A program made the position numbers and the translations under genes. The notes under the pieces are model-generated. The model had not been told where the DNA came from. It worked only from the letters and a program-made list of their open reading frames with translations, and ran no database searches. DNA of 64,000 nt from Nematostella vectensis (lineage: Eukaryota; Cnidaria; Anthozoa; Actiniaria; Edwardsiidae). Positions 12,387 to 25,500 of the stretch are shown here, piece by piece. Numbering within the stretch: the stretch's first letter is position 1; every line of letters begins with the position of its first letter. The stretch spans positions 15,300,469 to 15,364,468 of the forward strand of contig NC_064035.1 of assembly GCF_932526225.1 (NCBI RefSeq), given 5' to 3'.

Positions 12387-15300
12387 ATGAGTTCGGAGAA
12401 AGGTAGGACCTATTATTTACTTAAGCTTATTATTCTGTAGTTCTTATTGTCAATCCTGCAATTCTAGTTTCATTATATCTGTCCAAGTTTTTATACTGTC
12501 TCTTACATAAGCTCTCGGAGTTTCGGATTTTTAACGCGATCTCAGAGTCCCGATACGATGTTTTATTGTTTCCATGGCCGCTGGGTTTTTTCCCTTCTTA
12601 GCTTTGAACAGAAACTTTAGCTACCTCATCTACTGTACATCTGCATATGGGGACCAGGCTAATAGCTTAACAGCCTGAGTTTTGGTCTTTCCTAGACAAA
12701 AACAAAACTGGGAAAAAAGATAAAGCCTTTAGATCTCATACTGCCCAAGCTAAACATGAACACAAAGTTGAGAAGACATTGTACAGTATGCACAAAAACG
12801 TGTTGTTCATTGACAATCTGTGATGTTTTCTTTTTTAGCAACCTAAGTAAAAATTATTGAGAACACATAAACAATTATGGCAAAATATAGCATAAAGATG
12901 TGTGCAAGAAATGCTCCTTTACCACTGGGCTTAGGGAAAGTTCATTTATTACCCCGAGGGGGGGGGGGGGGTGAGGATACTGTGGAGGACCTTGAAAATT
13001 TCCAAGGTCTAAAGGGGAGGCGTCGAAAGTGTTTAGATTTTAAAAAGGGGGGCACTGATTTCTTTGGGTGTTGTCCCTTTTATATAATTTTACCAAGTGT
13101 TAAATCAGACTTTATGGTTCATGGAGTCTAAGTTTTGGGGCAGTGGCATGTACAATCCAGGAGTCCAGGATATGTATTAAACTAAGTTTAATCTATGCAA
13201 TGCAAACCAGTATACACCCTATTTTTTATGGTTTCCGCTATATGCTTATGTTCCATATTTGAAATCATTAACAAAACATTCTAAAGCTACAATGGCTTAT
13301 TCTTCGTTATCAATATCCTCGCTCATATCTAATTTGCTGTCTTCCTCTCTCTCTTTCTTTTCTTTCCTGTGCTGCGCTTTTCTGCGCATGGGGAAGAACG
13401 AAAAGCCTTTCTCACCATCCTGCAGCTAATCTCTTGTACACGTTCCTTTTACATTGTTGTTGCTATTCCCTCCTTTGTTCCTTCTTTCTTCAGGTTTTCT
13501 CTAGGGGGGGACTCCGAAAATATAGGGGAAGCATAAGGGGGGGCATGGAAAATTTTGTTCCACCTGAAGGGGGGGCACCTTATTTTTCCCCTTATTTTTA
13601 TCAAAATCCTCACCCCCCCCCCCTAAGTCACTTTGCAGTTGTTTTTTACATTTACGTTAATTTCCTGTAGATAGCCAGTGCCAAGCTAGTGATGCTAGCA
13701 GTGGGGTCTACACAGCAGCAACTGGAGTAGCAGGATCATCCCCACTTGCTGATAATTGGGAGTAAGAAATGAAAAAGAGGGGAGATTCAGGTGTATAACC
13801 AGGATTTCTTGAGGAATGTGCTTTGGCTTAGATATCATCGGTTAAAATATGGCAATCTATTAAATAAATTGCCCACTTTTAGGCTGTTGAGGGTTGTCTG
13901 GGTCACAGCGCACATCCATTGTAGTGGTTATACCTCTGGATGGGTTTGACAAATGTTACAGTATTGTAGCAATTATCTTTAACATAGCCAAATAGTCTCA
14001 TACATATGAAATACAGCAACCAGTGGTGAATTTTGTGAAGTATACAAGTGACCCAATGTGGGCCTTGGATATCCTGTGGTCATGAATTTGTCTATCCATT
14101 TAGTCATCCTGTTGATGGTTGATGGATTGTATAAAATTGAAAATATGTGGTTGCTAGGGTGTTTTGGGGCTCTGATAAAAACAGACGGCAGTGATCCTCG
14201 ACGAAATCGATTAGGGATGGCACTTTGGGCCTGGTCAACAGAAATTCGTACCCCTAAGAGATAGCAAATTGGGTGAAGGAATTTGTCGAAGGAATTTTTA
14301 ACCCTAAAAGATGGCTAAATCTGGAACAAACGCATGAGAAAAGTGTTGTCATTCCATTTTGTATATTTCAACCTAAAATGCAAGAATATCTGGTTCCCCT
14401 TTTATCAGTTGTTCTCAGCAATGTAAATATGAATAATGAATCACATTGAATCTGAATGAATTTTTCTGGGTTTCAACCCCCCAGTTATAATAAGGGTTTC
14501 TCCAAATGATTTTATTTTCTTTACTTCATTGGATTTACATATACTCCTTCTTCCCATCAATTCATTTTTCCTTTCAATTTATTTTTCAAGCGCGGCCAGT
14601 GTTTCAAAATCTTCTCAATCAAGTGGTAAGCGATTGACATTTGAAAGTCCTCAAGCATCATCAAGCCCAAGACCTTCTTCTGCAAAAGACCGTCAGCTAG
14701 CCCATTTGGTAAGTGAACCTATTATTCACAGGGACATTCCAGGCCTCAAAATATTGGGGGGAGGGCACTGTACAGAGACATTAAAATACTGTGGCTAACA
14801 GTCGCTCCATGGTCATTTCCTTTATTGTTTAAATATTTGAGGGGGGGGGGGGGCAGGGGGGCACATTGTTTTCAGTGATTGATAGTTCAGAAAATTCCTT
14901 CAGGGTTGCATCCAGGATTTTTTGTAGGGAGAGGGGCAGAAATGGCTTTGTGGCTTTGCCTTTTATTGTACAATTCTTTTAAAAAATTCCAGCACTGTCC
15001 CCTGTAACCCCCAAATGGATCTTTTACTGTCCCTATCAACTCTAACACTTTACCAGGGTGCACAAGTAATAATAAGTTGTTCCAGGCTGTGGGTCAGTTT
15101 TGCTGGCTGGAAGCTGGCTGAATCTTGTCATTATAAACTCTTAAATTTGTGCCATTTTTAACTGGCTCACTTTCCTAGCCAACAAAAAAATAAATTGTAT
15201 GGATTATTCATAATATTAGAGATAAGTTATACAGTGCTGTTAAAAAAAACTGTGACTTTAGACAACCTTGAATTTCACAGTTTCTCAGGAAGAGCTGATT

Positions 15301-18300
15301 TTTACGTACCCACAAGGGCACGGCAGAATTTTATTATCTCACGGCAAAACTTTATTTCTTCGCGGCAAAACTTTATTTCTTCGCGGCAAAACTTTATTTC
15401 TTCGCGGCAAAACTTTATTATCTCACGGCAAAACTTTATTATCTTACGGCAAAATTTTTTCTTCACGGCAATTTTTTTTCTTCACAGCAAAACTTCGCGG
15501 CAAAACTTTATTATCTCACGGCAAAACTTTATTATCTTACGGCAAATTTTTTTCTTCACGGCAATTTTTTTTCTTCACAGCAAAACTTATTTCTTCCCGG
15601 CAAAATTTTTTCTTCACGGCAATTTTTTTTCTCCCTGGCAAATTTGTTTCTTCACGGCAAAATATTTTCTTCACGGCGGTTGGATTAGTGGAAAATGAGG
15701 ATCGGCCCGGGAATCTGGATTAGGACTCGAGGATTCCGACTCACGGGGATCTTTTTTGTTACTCTATTTATTTACATGTATTTGCATTGAATACGGCTCA
15801 TGGATAATACGGCGTTTGAACTTAGCTTTAGAAAATTATTGATAAAGGTATAAACAATGATGCCATCAATAAAATGTGCTGCGCCTTTGCAAAGAAAAAC
15901 ACCCAATCACATTGTTATTCAACTCTTATCAAGTTTTTAACATCAATCACTATGTTATAAACTGGAGTTGGTAATGTTTGTTTTGAATGTTCATTTCTAG
16001 AAATACTATATACATCGCGCAGCATCTACTGGTCACTGATAGGACAAATTCTTGATAAAATCCATGAATCAACGCTCAAAGGCTGTGGAGCTTTAAAATA
16101 CGGCAAACCTCACCCTCGCCCTTCTCCGTAAAAAAGGAGGGCAAGATATGCATTTTTTAACTCCACAGGGGCAATAAAGAAAAGCACTTCTTCTAACAGC
16201 CAAGTAATTGTTACGAAATAAGAGCTTGGGTTCCCCGGTGTAACGCTGTTAAATTTGCCCAAAAACAAAGCAGGGAAATGAAATCCAGTGCCATTTTTAA
16301 GGGATACTATGCATAAATATTCAGCTCAAGGGCGCTTTAGGCCTCTGCCTTTAAGGGAGCGCATGACCTAAAAAAAAAGATCCCCGAGGGTCGGAATCCT
16401 CGAGTCCTAGTCGATCCTCATTTTCCACTAATCCAACCTCCACCGTGAAGAGAATATTTTGCCGTGAAGAAAAAATTTGGCCGTGGAGAAAAAATTTGGC
16501 CGTGAAGAAATAAGTTTTGCCGTGAAGAAAAAAAATTGCCGTGAAGAAAAAATTTTGCCATGAAGAAATAAGTTTTGCCGTAAGATAATAAAGTTTTGCG
16601 GTGAGATAATAAAGTTTTTCCGTGAAGAAAAAAAATTTGCCGTGCCCTTGTGGGCCACCGTAGATTTTAGCTAAAAACCTGTAAAGAACTTCTGAAATTT
16701 CTGTAAAAATAACTCTGTGAAATTGTATATTCATATGAAGACTGTAAAATTGTAGAATGAAATTCTAGAACCAATAAAGATACCAAAAGTATGTCTCATA
16801 CTTGGTACCGACACAAGAATAAGAGATAAAACTAATATTGCTCAAAACTTGTGAAATTGAGCTTCCGGGGAAAAAACATCACAAACGGATATATTTACAT
16901 CCCAAATATGCTTTTTTACGAATTAGAGCATGAAAATATAACTCATAGATATAAAAACAGAAAACTATAATTATGCTTATGTTTCATTGTAGCTGAACCA
17001 CACTCCTAACGATGTGCGAAATTTCTCCTGGAAGTTCCAGCGTCAAATAGCGGAACTTTTGAACCCTCGAAAGGAGCCAACAGGAGAAGACTGGCGCATG
17101 GTTGCATCGAACTTAGGTATCAAGGCTGCTACTATTCGAACACTTGAATCAAAAGAAAATCCCACAATGGAACTGTTAAATTTATGCCATACTACAACGA
17201 CAGTGGACTTTTTTCGTGCGATCGATGAGAGCGGAAGGTTCGATGTGATCTCGGACCTCTTGGAGAAGTTGAGCCTAGAGCCACCCAGCAACAAATTGCC
17301 AACACAGGAATCGCTTGACGACAGTACAAGTACGAGTGTAAGCGGGATCTCTCTCCCACCAGACGAATCTTTTGGGTAAGATGTTGTAATGTTGTTACTT
17401 GGTTTGTTATCTGTTGCTGCTTACTGTTGCTATTATTGTTGCTGCTACTGTTATTACTGTTGTTGTTGTTGTTGTGGTTGTTGTTACTACTACTGTTGCT
17501 ACTGCTGGTGTTGCTTCTGCTATTGCTGTTTTAGTTGTTGTTGCTGCTGTTGTTATTGTTGTTGTTTTTGTTGATGATGTTGCTGCAATTGTTGTTGTTG
17601 TTGCTGCTGTAGTCATCTTTGTTAAAAGCTCGGATACATACCATTGTTTGCAGGGACTACAAATTTGACGGACCAATGACAATAGTGCTTCTTTTTCATT
17701 GCTGTTGTTTTAGTGCTTCATCCGGTAGATCCCGTTTGTCAAAAACGCCTTCTGAGCATATAGGTGAGAGTCAACCGCGCCATATCGCTCGCTTTTCCCA
17801 ACTGCTCAGTAGGACACGTGGAACATTCGGTTGTATTTGTATTTGAAAACATGAATTACAGATAATTGTAAAGCCCTTAACCTCATCTCAATTCTTACAC
17901 AGTTTACTAAGTTCCTCCATTCACAATGTTATGCTATTGTCAGTGATCTAGGATACCTGACAAATTTTAATTTGTAGAATGCGCCTATTTTCAGGCGATC
18001 GTGAACTGATTCAAAACGTGCATGTTTGAAGCATAAACTTAGGAATAAATCATCACGGTTAATAGACGCAATGAATGATAGTAAATGGCAGTTGTTTTTA
18101 TAATTGTATTCATTATTATATTGCTTGTATTATTTCTACGCAGAGGATGAAAGTGATGATGAAATTATGAATGTCATTGAGAGGCACCTCACACAGGAAT
18201 CCCGAGAGTTCTGGCGTAGCATACCGGGGGTCCAGCATCAACACAAGGTAGAGTTCGAGTATAATACAGACAACTCGCAATCAGTATCAGCTCGAAAACA

Positions 18301-20669
18301 AAGAAATATAAAATGTGAGCGTAAACGTGGGCCAATATGGTTTCTAGTGCTACAATGGAGGTTTACATTTTTTGTGTTTAATGTGCTCTACAGATATGGA
18401 AGGATTTTCATGAAGCAATGAGAAGAGCCTGCCCTGATGAAATTCAGCGAGGCTGTGTCATCAAATTCCTGTGCAATGTTTTCAAGATCTGCTTCGGTAA
18501 AGCTTTTCAATAAACTTAACAAACATGAAAATGTTTAGTTCAGGGAGCTAAATTACGAGGGCACGTATACAAAGTGGGCAAGTCTAAAAAATGGTTAGAC
18601 AGTAGCTAGGCGACTCAGGCCTGACCACTCGAAGTGGCTTGAATTCGTAATTGAGGTTTTGTTGTTGATGGGAGAAATAGACAAACTGGAAATAAACCCT
18701 TGGGGCAAGGGCAAATTCACAAGGCCAAATGGTGAAAGGCACAAAAAACGGTTCCCCTCTTGTAATGATTCCAAAGTTTGCCGATACATTTCTTGCCTTG
18801 AGCGTTGGCCAATCGTTTCATCATTTCTTAGATAAATATTTTATGGATTGTTCTTGATGTCCCAGAGGAGCGTGATACCAAAGACGTCAGCCTGTTGTCG
18901 TTTTGTCGGCTGGTTGCCTGGTTTGGTCCGATGGTTCCTGGAAAAGGAGGCGCACTGCACAAGGTAACAAACAATTAGGTTGAAAGATGATTGATTTGCC
19001 GATTGATCGAATTATTTCTTGATTTATTCAATTGTAGCAATGTGGTTTTGTGTGTGTTTAATGACAGATTCACGAGCTCATGACAAAGTCGCTATCCAAA
19101 AGTAACATCGGCAAACAAAGGTATTGTGTACTCTACGCGTAGCCAAAAATACGTTTTTGTCAGCCAAAATTCACCAAAAACCATGAGCCCTAGAAATTAC
19201 ATTAATATTGCGTCTTTTTCCTCGTGAAATCGTTTTTTGAAATCGTTTTTTTGAAATCGTTTTATATATTAAAATATATAAAAGTGAGGACACAGAAAGC
19301 GGGCCATGGTGAACAACTTTGACCAATCAGACTCGGCTTGAACACCGTAAACATTTTGTAAAAAAAAGTTCAGCCAATGAGAGACGCCGGACGTTATTTA
19401 TGTGATCTTGTACCTGTAGTTGACCGTGGGAAAGCGGCTCGATCACTTGTATTTTTAAACAACGTCCGGCGTTTCTCATTGGCTGAACTTTTTTTCAAAA
19501 TGTTAACGTTGTTCAAGCCGAATCTGATTGGTCAAAGTTGTTCAGCATGGCCCGTTTTCTGTGTCTTCACTGTAAGGCCTGGCTAAATAAGGGCGGCGTA
19601 TTTTTTCTTGTTTTGCCACTACCAAAAACATTCAAAGCGCGACAAATTTGTATCCGAGAAACAATTTCGTGTCGTTCGTTACAATGTCTCTCTGGGTGAC
19701 TAAACTAGGGGACATGCAGGCGCATGTTCCCTAGTTTACCTAGGCCTTCAGTGCCTGTGCCCTATGGCGGAAACACGACCCCCCCCCCCTCTTCAGCACA
19801 CATGAGTTAATCAGTGCGCGTGTCCTTTGCAGTTGGTTTGCTGGCCACATGGATGAGACTGAAAGTGAGCGGCTCCTACGGGACCTCTCTCCAGGCCATT
19901 TTCTCATAAGGTTTAGCACGTCCAGGGCAGACGACGGTTTCTTTGTCTTGGCTGTCAAAACACGTGACAATGGCGTGGTTCAGGTTCAAATTGAGGTGAG
20001 CCGGGAAGACAAGAGAATGTAAAACCATCTGTCATGGCAAATAGCATAAATAGGGGGTATTTCCCGGGTGGGAGGTCCGTATCGTGAAATACAGTGACCG
20101 AGGTCTTGAAAATACTGACCGAGGCCGAAGGCCGCTCTTCCCCCCCCCCCCCCCCCCCCCCTTTATTTGGCCACTTTTCAGAGGGTTGAAGTTTCTGGGA
20201 ATCAAGGAGGGAAGGCGGTTTGAATCTTTTCTGGTACATCTCCATTGGGAATGTGCTGTTACTGCGTTTGAGGCGAACTTAGCCACCACCTACCTACCCC
20301 CACCTCCCCTCCCCTAACCTCTGTAGAAGACGCTGTGTCAGTTCTTACCATTAAGTGCAGATCACAAGGCACAAGACTGAAGGTATTTAATTGCTTCTGA
20401 ATACCAAATTATACAGCTGTTTTAAATCCTGTCAGAGTTCACCAAGAGAAGGCCTGTTGATTCTTGGCGGCGAAGTCTTCCAAAGTCTCGTGGAAATTGT
20501 CGAAAAACTTCGAAACGAAACACTCCTAGAGGATTGCAGACAGCTTCTCATCAATCCCTGTCCAAACCTTCCCTTGAACGCCATATTTAGTGGTTATGGG
20601 CGTGCAGGACCAATAAGAGGAAGACCGAGGGGGAGGGGGAGGGGGCGGGACTCCCTACCTGCTTCATAG
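12387..20669 (+). CDS. Death domain + SH2 domain signalling protein (500 aa, 12 exons)
   Basis: Exons: 12387-12402, 12696-12785, 13671-13761, 14591-14708, 16993-17375, 17714-17763, 18144-18247, 18394-18496, 18866-18963, 19068-19120, 19833-19995, 20436-20669. All junctions are GT-AG and phase-consistent; the sum is 1503 nt. Residues 1-105 are a Lys/Ser-rich low-complexity tail. A death domain follows (about 113-202: FSWKFQRQIAELL, EDWRMVASNLGI, TMELLNLC, VDFFRAIDESGR). A Ser/Thr linker leads to an acidic stretch. Residues 250-368 form a helical block (FWRSI, IWKDFHEAM, LLSFCRLVAWFGP) resembling the helical or EF-like linker before the SH2 of Cbl and STAT. The SH2 spans about 370-465 (WFAGHM, HFLIRFS with phosphotyrosine-binding Arg395, then VFQSLVEIVEKL and PCPN). 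An Arg-Gly-rich tail ends it. Inferred role: an adaptor linking phosphotyrosine to death-fold assemblies. No kinase or transactivation domain is seen. Confidence 0.85.
12945..13625. repeat. G-rich / C-rich low-complexity runs in introns 2 of the death-SH2 gene
   Basis: Poly-G (12959-12971) and related G-rich text on one side, and poly-C (13612-13622) with related sequence on the other, suggest a degraded inverted-repeat element of the same style as 30693-32056. No coding content. Confidence 0.35.
15269..16722. mobile_element. TIR element whose arms are tandem 'cacggcaaaa' repeats (intron 4)
   Basis: From 15326 to 15680 a word close to 'cttcacggcaaaactttatt' is repeated about 18 times. From 16443 to 16645 the reverse complement is repeated about ten times. 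Both arms share matching outer ends ('aatttcacag', 'cccacaagggcacggc') and inner ends ('ggattagtggaaaatgagga', 'gaggattccgactcac'). The centre is about 0.6 kb without a gene. The long frames across it exist only because the repeat rarely contains stops. Confidence 0.75.
17390..17615. repeat. Trinucleotide-type low-complexity tract (TTG/CTG)n
   Basis: About 220 bp of interrupted 'tgttgctgctactgtt' sequence just after the exon 5 donor of the death-SH2 gene. It is open in several frames on both strands because of its composition, so the apparent Val/Thr- or Cys-rich peptides are not genes. Confidence 0.8.
19285..19573. mobile_element. Hairpin MITE in intron 10 of the death-SH2 gene
   Basis: The left arm ('gacacagaaagcgggccatg' ... 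'cagccaatgagagacgccgg') and the right arm ('ccggcgtttctcattggctg' ... 'catggcccgttttctgtgtc') pair over about 110 bp with few mismatches. They surround a spacer of about 60 bp. No coding content; a palindromic MITE is the simplest reading. Confidence 0.75.
19575..19746. mobile_element. Short TIR element, 'aaggcctggctaaa' family
   Basis: It starts 'aaggcctggctaaataagg' and ends in the inverted form 'cctagtttacctaggcctt'. The same termini bound the element at 33043-33291, so this is a dispersed MITE family, here next to the previous hairpin. Confidence 0.6.
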
Positions 20670-22556
20670 CCCTCTTACAACACAGGCCATTCGTCAGCTG
20701 TATCGTAGAAAGCAAGTCTCTCCTAACTGATGTAATCAAGACAAAGGAGGAGTTAGTCTTCAACCAAAGCTACAGGAAGCCATTCATTAGCTGCGTTGCA
20801 GAAAGCAAGTCTCCCCTAACTGATAAAATCAGTACACACGTAGTCTCCCGTCAACAGAAGCTAGAGCATAGTGCCGTAGGGCCCCCTCCCCAGTTATACG
20901 GACCATACTGAACAACCGTACGGAAATGAGCAGTAGGGGAGTGACTGTGCCCCCCCCCTGCCCCCAAGGTTTCTAATGACTGTATCTTTACCTAAGTTTA
21001 GAAGCCTTTTCTTGCTGATGAAATCATTACTCACGAGGAATAAGTTCACAAATTGTGCTAGTTATATTCATTACTTACGAGGAATAAGTTCACAAATTGT
21101 GCTAGTTATAATCATTACTCTCGAGGAATAAGTTCACAAATTGTGCTAGTTATAATCATTACACACGAGGAACAAGTTCACAAATAGAGCAAGTTATATC
21201 AAGCACCGAAATAGAGTAACCGGTTAAACTGGATAGAGTACAATAAAAGATGATGCAGTAAGTAGATCAAATCACAAAAGTAGGGTTCCTATATTGGGAA
21301 CAGTTTGGAAAACGCTGATCGGTTTTCCAGCTTCACTTGCAGATTAGATAGAAAGAATAAAAGAGTAGAATATGTAGGATATTATTAGCGCGACCAAGAA
21401 AACCGTGAACTCGGAAATATGTATGAATGTTTGTTCCGACCAAGAACTCGCGAGTTGTTCAAACAGTCAACAAGAAACATGTCTCAACAAGTCTCGGTGT
21501 CTGAATTCTCGCGTCTGATTTCTCAGAAAACAAATAAATATTCCACACATATTAAAGTTGTTCACGGTTTTACTGGTTGCTAGTGGTTGCGCTGTAATTA
21601 TGATTAAAGACTAAACATAATAAGACTTTTTTACTTATTCATGAATATAGCCGAACCTAAAAGTAATTGCAACACAAACAATGGAATACAAGATGGCTGA
21701 CAAAAGAAATTGTTTATTGTTGAATTTTGAGATGTTCCCCCAAAAGAACTTTACTTTTTGGAAGTTATTAAGGACATGCTACTCTTTCATAGGTTAAACA
21801 TTAGATTGACTGGACAACAAAAGATCTAGAGGTGAATTTCAGAAACAGGTACTACATTGTAAAACTACTGTAAAATACATCTACATACCCTGTAAAAACA
21901 CACACATATATTGTAAAACACATCTACGTACTCTGTAAAGCAGACGTACATACCCTATAAAACACAGTTCAAAACCCTTTTAAAACACACCTACATACCC
22001 TGTAAAACACATACATACCCTGTAAAACATACCCCCTTCAACGTTGCAACAGCTGTCATGTTACCGGTGTTTGTGTCTCAAATTGAGCCTTTTCCGTTAC
22101 TAAACATGCAACTATTCAAATCTTATTGAATATTCATGATCCCTCGCGATGCATTATTAAGCATCTATTGATATGCACCAGTGTCAGTTAAGCTTGAAAG
22201 ACTCGGGAAAACAACTCGCCCCACCCTCCCTCCCTAGCCGTACTTTAAAGTCTATCAGTTGCTGCACGTATCTTCTCAAATAAATGTTTTTTTTTTATAA
22301 ACTAACTGGTTCCCGTAAATACACATCAGCTCGCCAAGGACCATTTGGTCTCCCTCGTGTTGCCTCACTAGCACTTCGTGCTTCTCTCTGTCGTTTACTC
22401 GACAGCGAGGACTTTCCCATATCTTAGTGCTAATGGGGCAGCAAGGGGGATAATAAACTATTTTTGGAAAAGGTGTAAATAACCCTACCACATGCATTCC
22501 ATTTTAATTCTCGTCCTTTTCAAGTATACATAGACATGTACATCCCACAAATAGCT
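20670..22556. other. Convergent intergenic region with several small tandem repeats
   Basis: It lies between the 3' ends of the death-SH2 gene (plus) and the DSTYK-like gene (minus). About 20680-20870 is a two-copy repeat of roughly 90 bp ('agaaagcaagtctc(t/c)cctaactgat'). 21860-22035 is a minisatellite of 'taccctgtaaaacacatcta'-type units. The minus-strand frame at 22276-22497 may be 3' untranslated sequence of the DSTYK-like gene. No other gene seen. Confidence 0.5.
21020..21200. repeat. 44 bp tandem repeat, four copies
   Basis: The word 'cgaggaataagttcacaaat' starts at 21034, 21078, 21122 and 21166 (the last copy slightly diverged), giving an exact 44 bp period. Confidence 0.85.
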
Positions 22557-25500
22557 CTATTGAGCCCCAATTGCCTTTTTTAGCCGATTAGAGAGATCCC
22601 AAAGAGAGATAGTGCCCAAAAAACAATCTAGCATCAAACCAGTGAAGACTTCGTAGTTAGCTTCGATTTCCACGGTGAAGTGGGGATGAGCCATTCGACT
22701 GGTGGCCTCGTAGATTTCCTTGACATCGACTGTTTGAGCATATTGAGGTCTAAAAGATAACAACAAGAAAAGGACGATAGGGATATTTGTTTCGGCAATA
22801 GGGAAACCGCACATTGAAAATTTTGTTCCGATGAAAAAAAAAAACTATCAAAATGGTCAAGATATTTTCAACTAATGATCATGAATTTAAATAACATTAT
22901 CAGGGGTTTTTTTTCCATGAAATGCTGCGAACACTGAACGGACCGACAAGGTTGGTTATCAGATATTTTGGCCGTGCAACAGGTCAAAGCTAGGCAACCT
23001 ATTGAGCGAGAGCACGTAATGGATGGCAAAGGTATTTGATGAGATGGTCTATTTTGGACCTGATTTATCCAATCGGATATAAGACAAACAGATGTTGGAC
23101 AATATCTTCCACAAAAATATACCTGATGTATTTTTCCATCGCCAAAAGCCAGCCCAGTATTCCTAGCGCGTAGACATCGTGATGAGCTGTCTGTGTGGTG
23201 TTCGTGGAGAAAGCAATGAGAGGGGGGGGTGGCGCCGACACGTGGAACGGCGCCATCCCATCGGGGTATGGCACTGAGTCATCACGTGGCTTGCTGATGT
23301 CCAGCATACTACGATAGTCACCATCGAGCTGAAAGAGGTCAGGAGCTTTTATACAACCATCACATAAACAAACACATATTGTCATACAAAATTTCAATGG
23401 CGGGTTTTTTTTGCAGGCATTTTGTTTTCGGATGATAAACAGGAAACCCGCGTCTAGAATATTTCTAAGCAGGAGCCCCAAAAGTAGCATTTCTTGATAT
23501 AGAAGCAGATGGTTACATAAGTCACCCCGGAAATTCTGGAATACAGGAAACTTTTTCTTACCATTATGGCATTCCGGAATTTCTGATTAAATGGTAAACA
23601 ACCAGAAACCGGAGAAAACCCCTTGAAGAAGACGCTAGAACAAACGCAATTAACGTCGGAACCGGGAATCGAGCCCGGAGCCCAATAGACCCAATCGTTT
23701 ACAGCTTGTTGAGTGGATACTTTTGTTCGTTTTCGCATGCACTCGATCGAGTGTAAAAAAATGCCGATTCGGTCTCTGGTGAGGAAGCACTACAAAAAAT
23801 CCACCTGCAAAACTACGCCAGGCTCAACTCGGTGACACTAGATATCATGGCTTCTCGCGCGCTGATTGGTAAAGAGAACAAGATGATGTTGTGCGGTTGT
23901 GATTCATTTTGCCAAACATCCTCCTCGCATTTATTTTAAAAGAATGCAGACAATTACAGTGCGACGCGCGCGCCTTGACAGTTTTGTGAAAGAAACATAT
24001 TATATGATTTACATGAATTTCAGTAGCCAGCCACTAAAGGCAAAGAAATGGTTGTGTTCATATAAAAGCGCGATGGAATCCTCACAGTTACGCATTTGTG
24101 TAATCAATTGTGTATAGCATGCTAACTGGCTAACTTTTTTAAACGTTCTGATGGGGACGCAGCGCGTCGCACTATAAGATGGGTACAGAGGTTATATGGG
24201 TGTTGGTTCTGATAACTGCTACTACCTTCACGTTGGTTAAGCGCGGGTCGATGAGGTGCACGTTCTTCGCTCGGCAGTACAAGCAGGCTTCGGTGATCTG
24301 CAGCAGCAGAGAGATGCGTACAGACATAGGCATGTGGTACGCTGAACCGGACAAAGCCGTGTATAGATCGGTGGTGCAGGCGGGGAGGAGCAAAGTAAGT
24401 ATGCTCACATCCACCAAGACAATAGAAGACGGGCGTAGGATACCGTGCTGGTCTGCGTCATCAAAGCTTTATAAAAACATAGTTCACAAACATTAGGGCA
24501 ACACAATAATGAAGTAGGTAAGGCTTCGTGAAACGAGCGCCATAAACATACAGCATTGCTGGCACACATTCGTTCGGACAAACGACTGATGGACAGCCTA
24601 CTTCGCAGCATCATTCAACAAAGCGTGCGCCTTAGCTATACACGCTTTAAAGATATAGAATTTATTGAACTGCATCTTATTATTTTTTAAACTCTCATCT
24701 CATTTGTTTTTCTGTACCATGTTCTTACCTTCTCATGCATTGTTGTAAAGCCAAGAACTGGTTTGGTGAGACAACGGACTTATATTGCTTAGCAACAACA
24801 TCACACTTTCCAAAGCGACCGGCTGGTACCAAACAGTTATAGACGGTGCCACGATAACCCGGCCTTCCCAGTGGCTCCAGTAACTTGACCTCGGGGTGAA
24901 GGAGCGTGTTCATCAGCGCCTCAGTCCGGCAAATGACCTCAGCAAACGAATGCGCATGCTCAAATACAACCATCTGCTGACAGTCGGATTGCTTGTCTGC
25001 CATTTTGCAAAGCTGTTCCATACATCTAGTATTGATCTGGAAAGTCTCGTGACTTGCTTGGTTATCAGTAAGAATGACTTCGATAATTCTGTGGGATACC
25101 TCTGAAAAGTTAACATTGTCTAATATGTTTTTAGCTATCTTGCGTTTCCACGATTTATTGACCTCTGTGCCAGTAACATTGGAGAGGACATCAGTGGCAA
25201 ACCGTTTGAGTTGATCCCAAGTTTTGAAGGTACGGCTCATTAGTGAGAAGTTAACAATAGGACCCATGTTTATCATCTCTTCAATGTCCCTGCGGTTCAG
25301 ATAACAGATATGTAACTGATTGGTCACAAGTTTGTTGGTAAGGTTATCATGTTTTGCTGCGTTCTCCAAACAAATGTCCAGCTTCCTCTTCATCTGACCC
25401 GCTATCACACGAAGGGTTTTAGTTGCCTCTTTGAGTGAAATATTTAGTACTCTTAACAGGACTAGTTTGTGTATCTGATCTCTGCATTGATTGATGATTT

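Noticed and set aside
15195..16734. Phe/Lys-rich repeat-protein ORFs on both strands
   Set aside because: Frames through the 'cacggcaaaa' tandem arms of the intron 4 element; mirror-image copies on the two strands show they are not genes.
17389..17682. Overlapping Cys-, Val- and Thr-rich ORFs
   Set aside because: Produced by the (TTG/CTG)n low-complexity tract after exon 5 of the death-SH2 gene.
20327..20391. Extra exon in the SH2 part of the death-SH2 gene (acceptor CTCTGTAG, donor AAG|GTATTT)
   Set aside because: Its open frame does not match the phase left by exon 11, while exon 11 joins 20436 directly in frame and gives a compact, complete SH2 domain.
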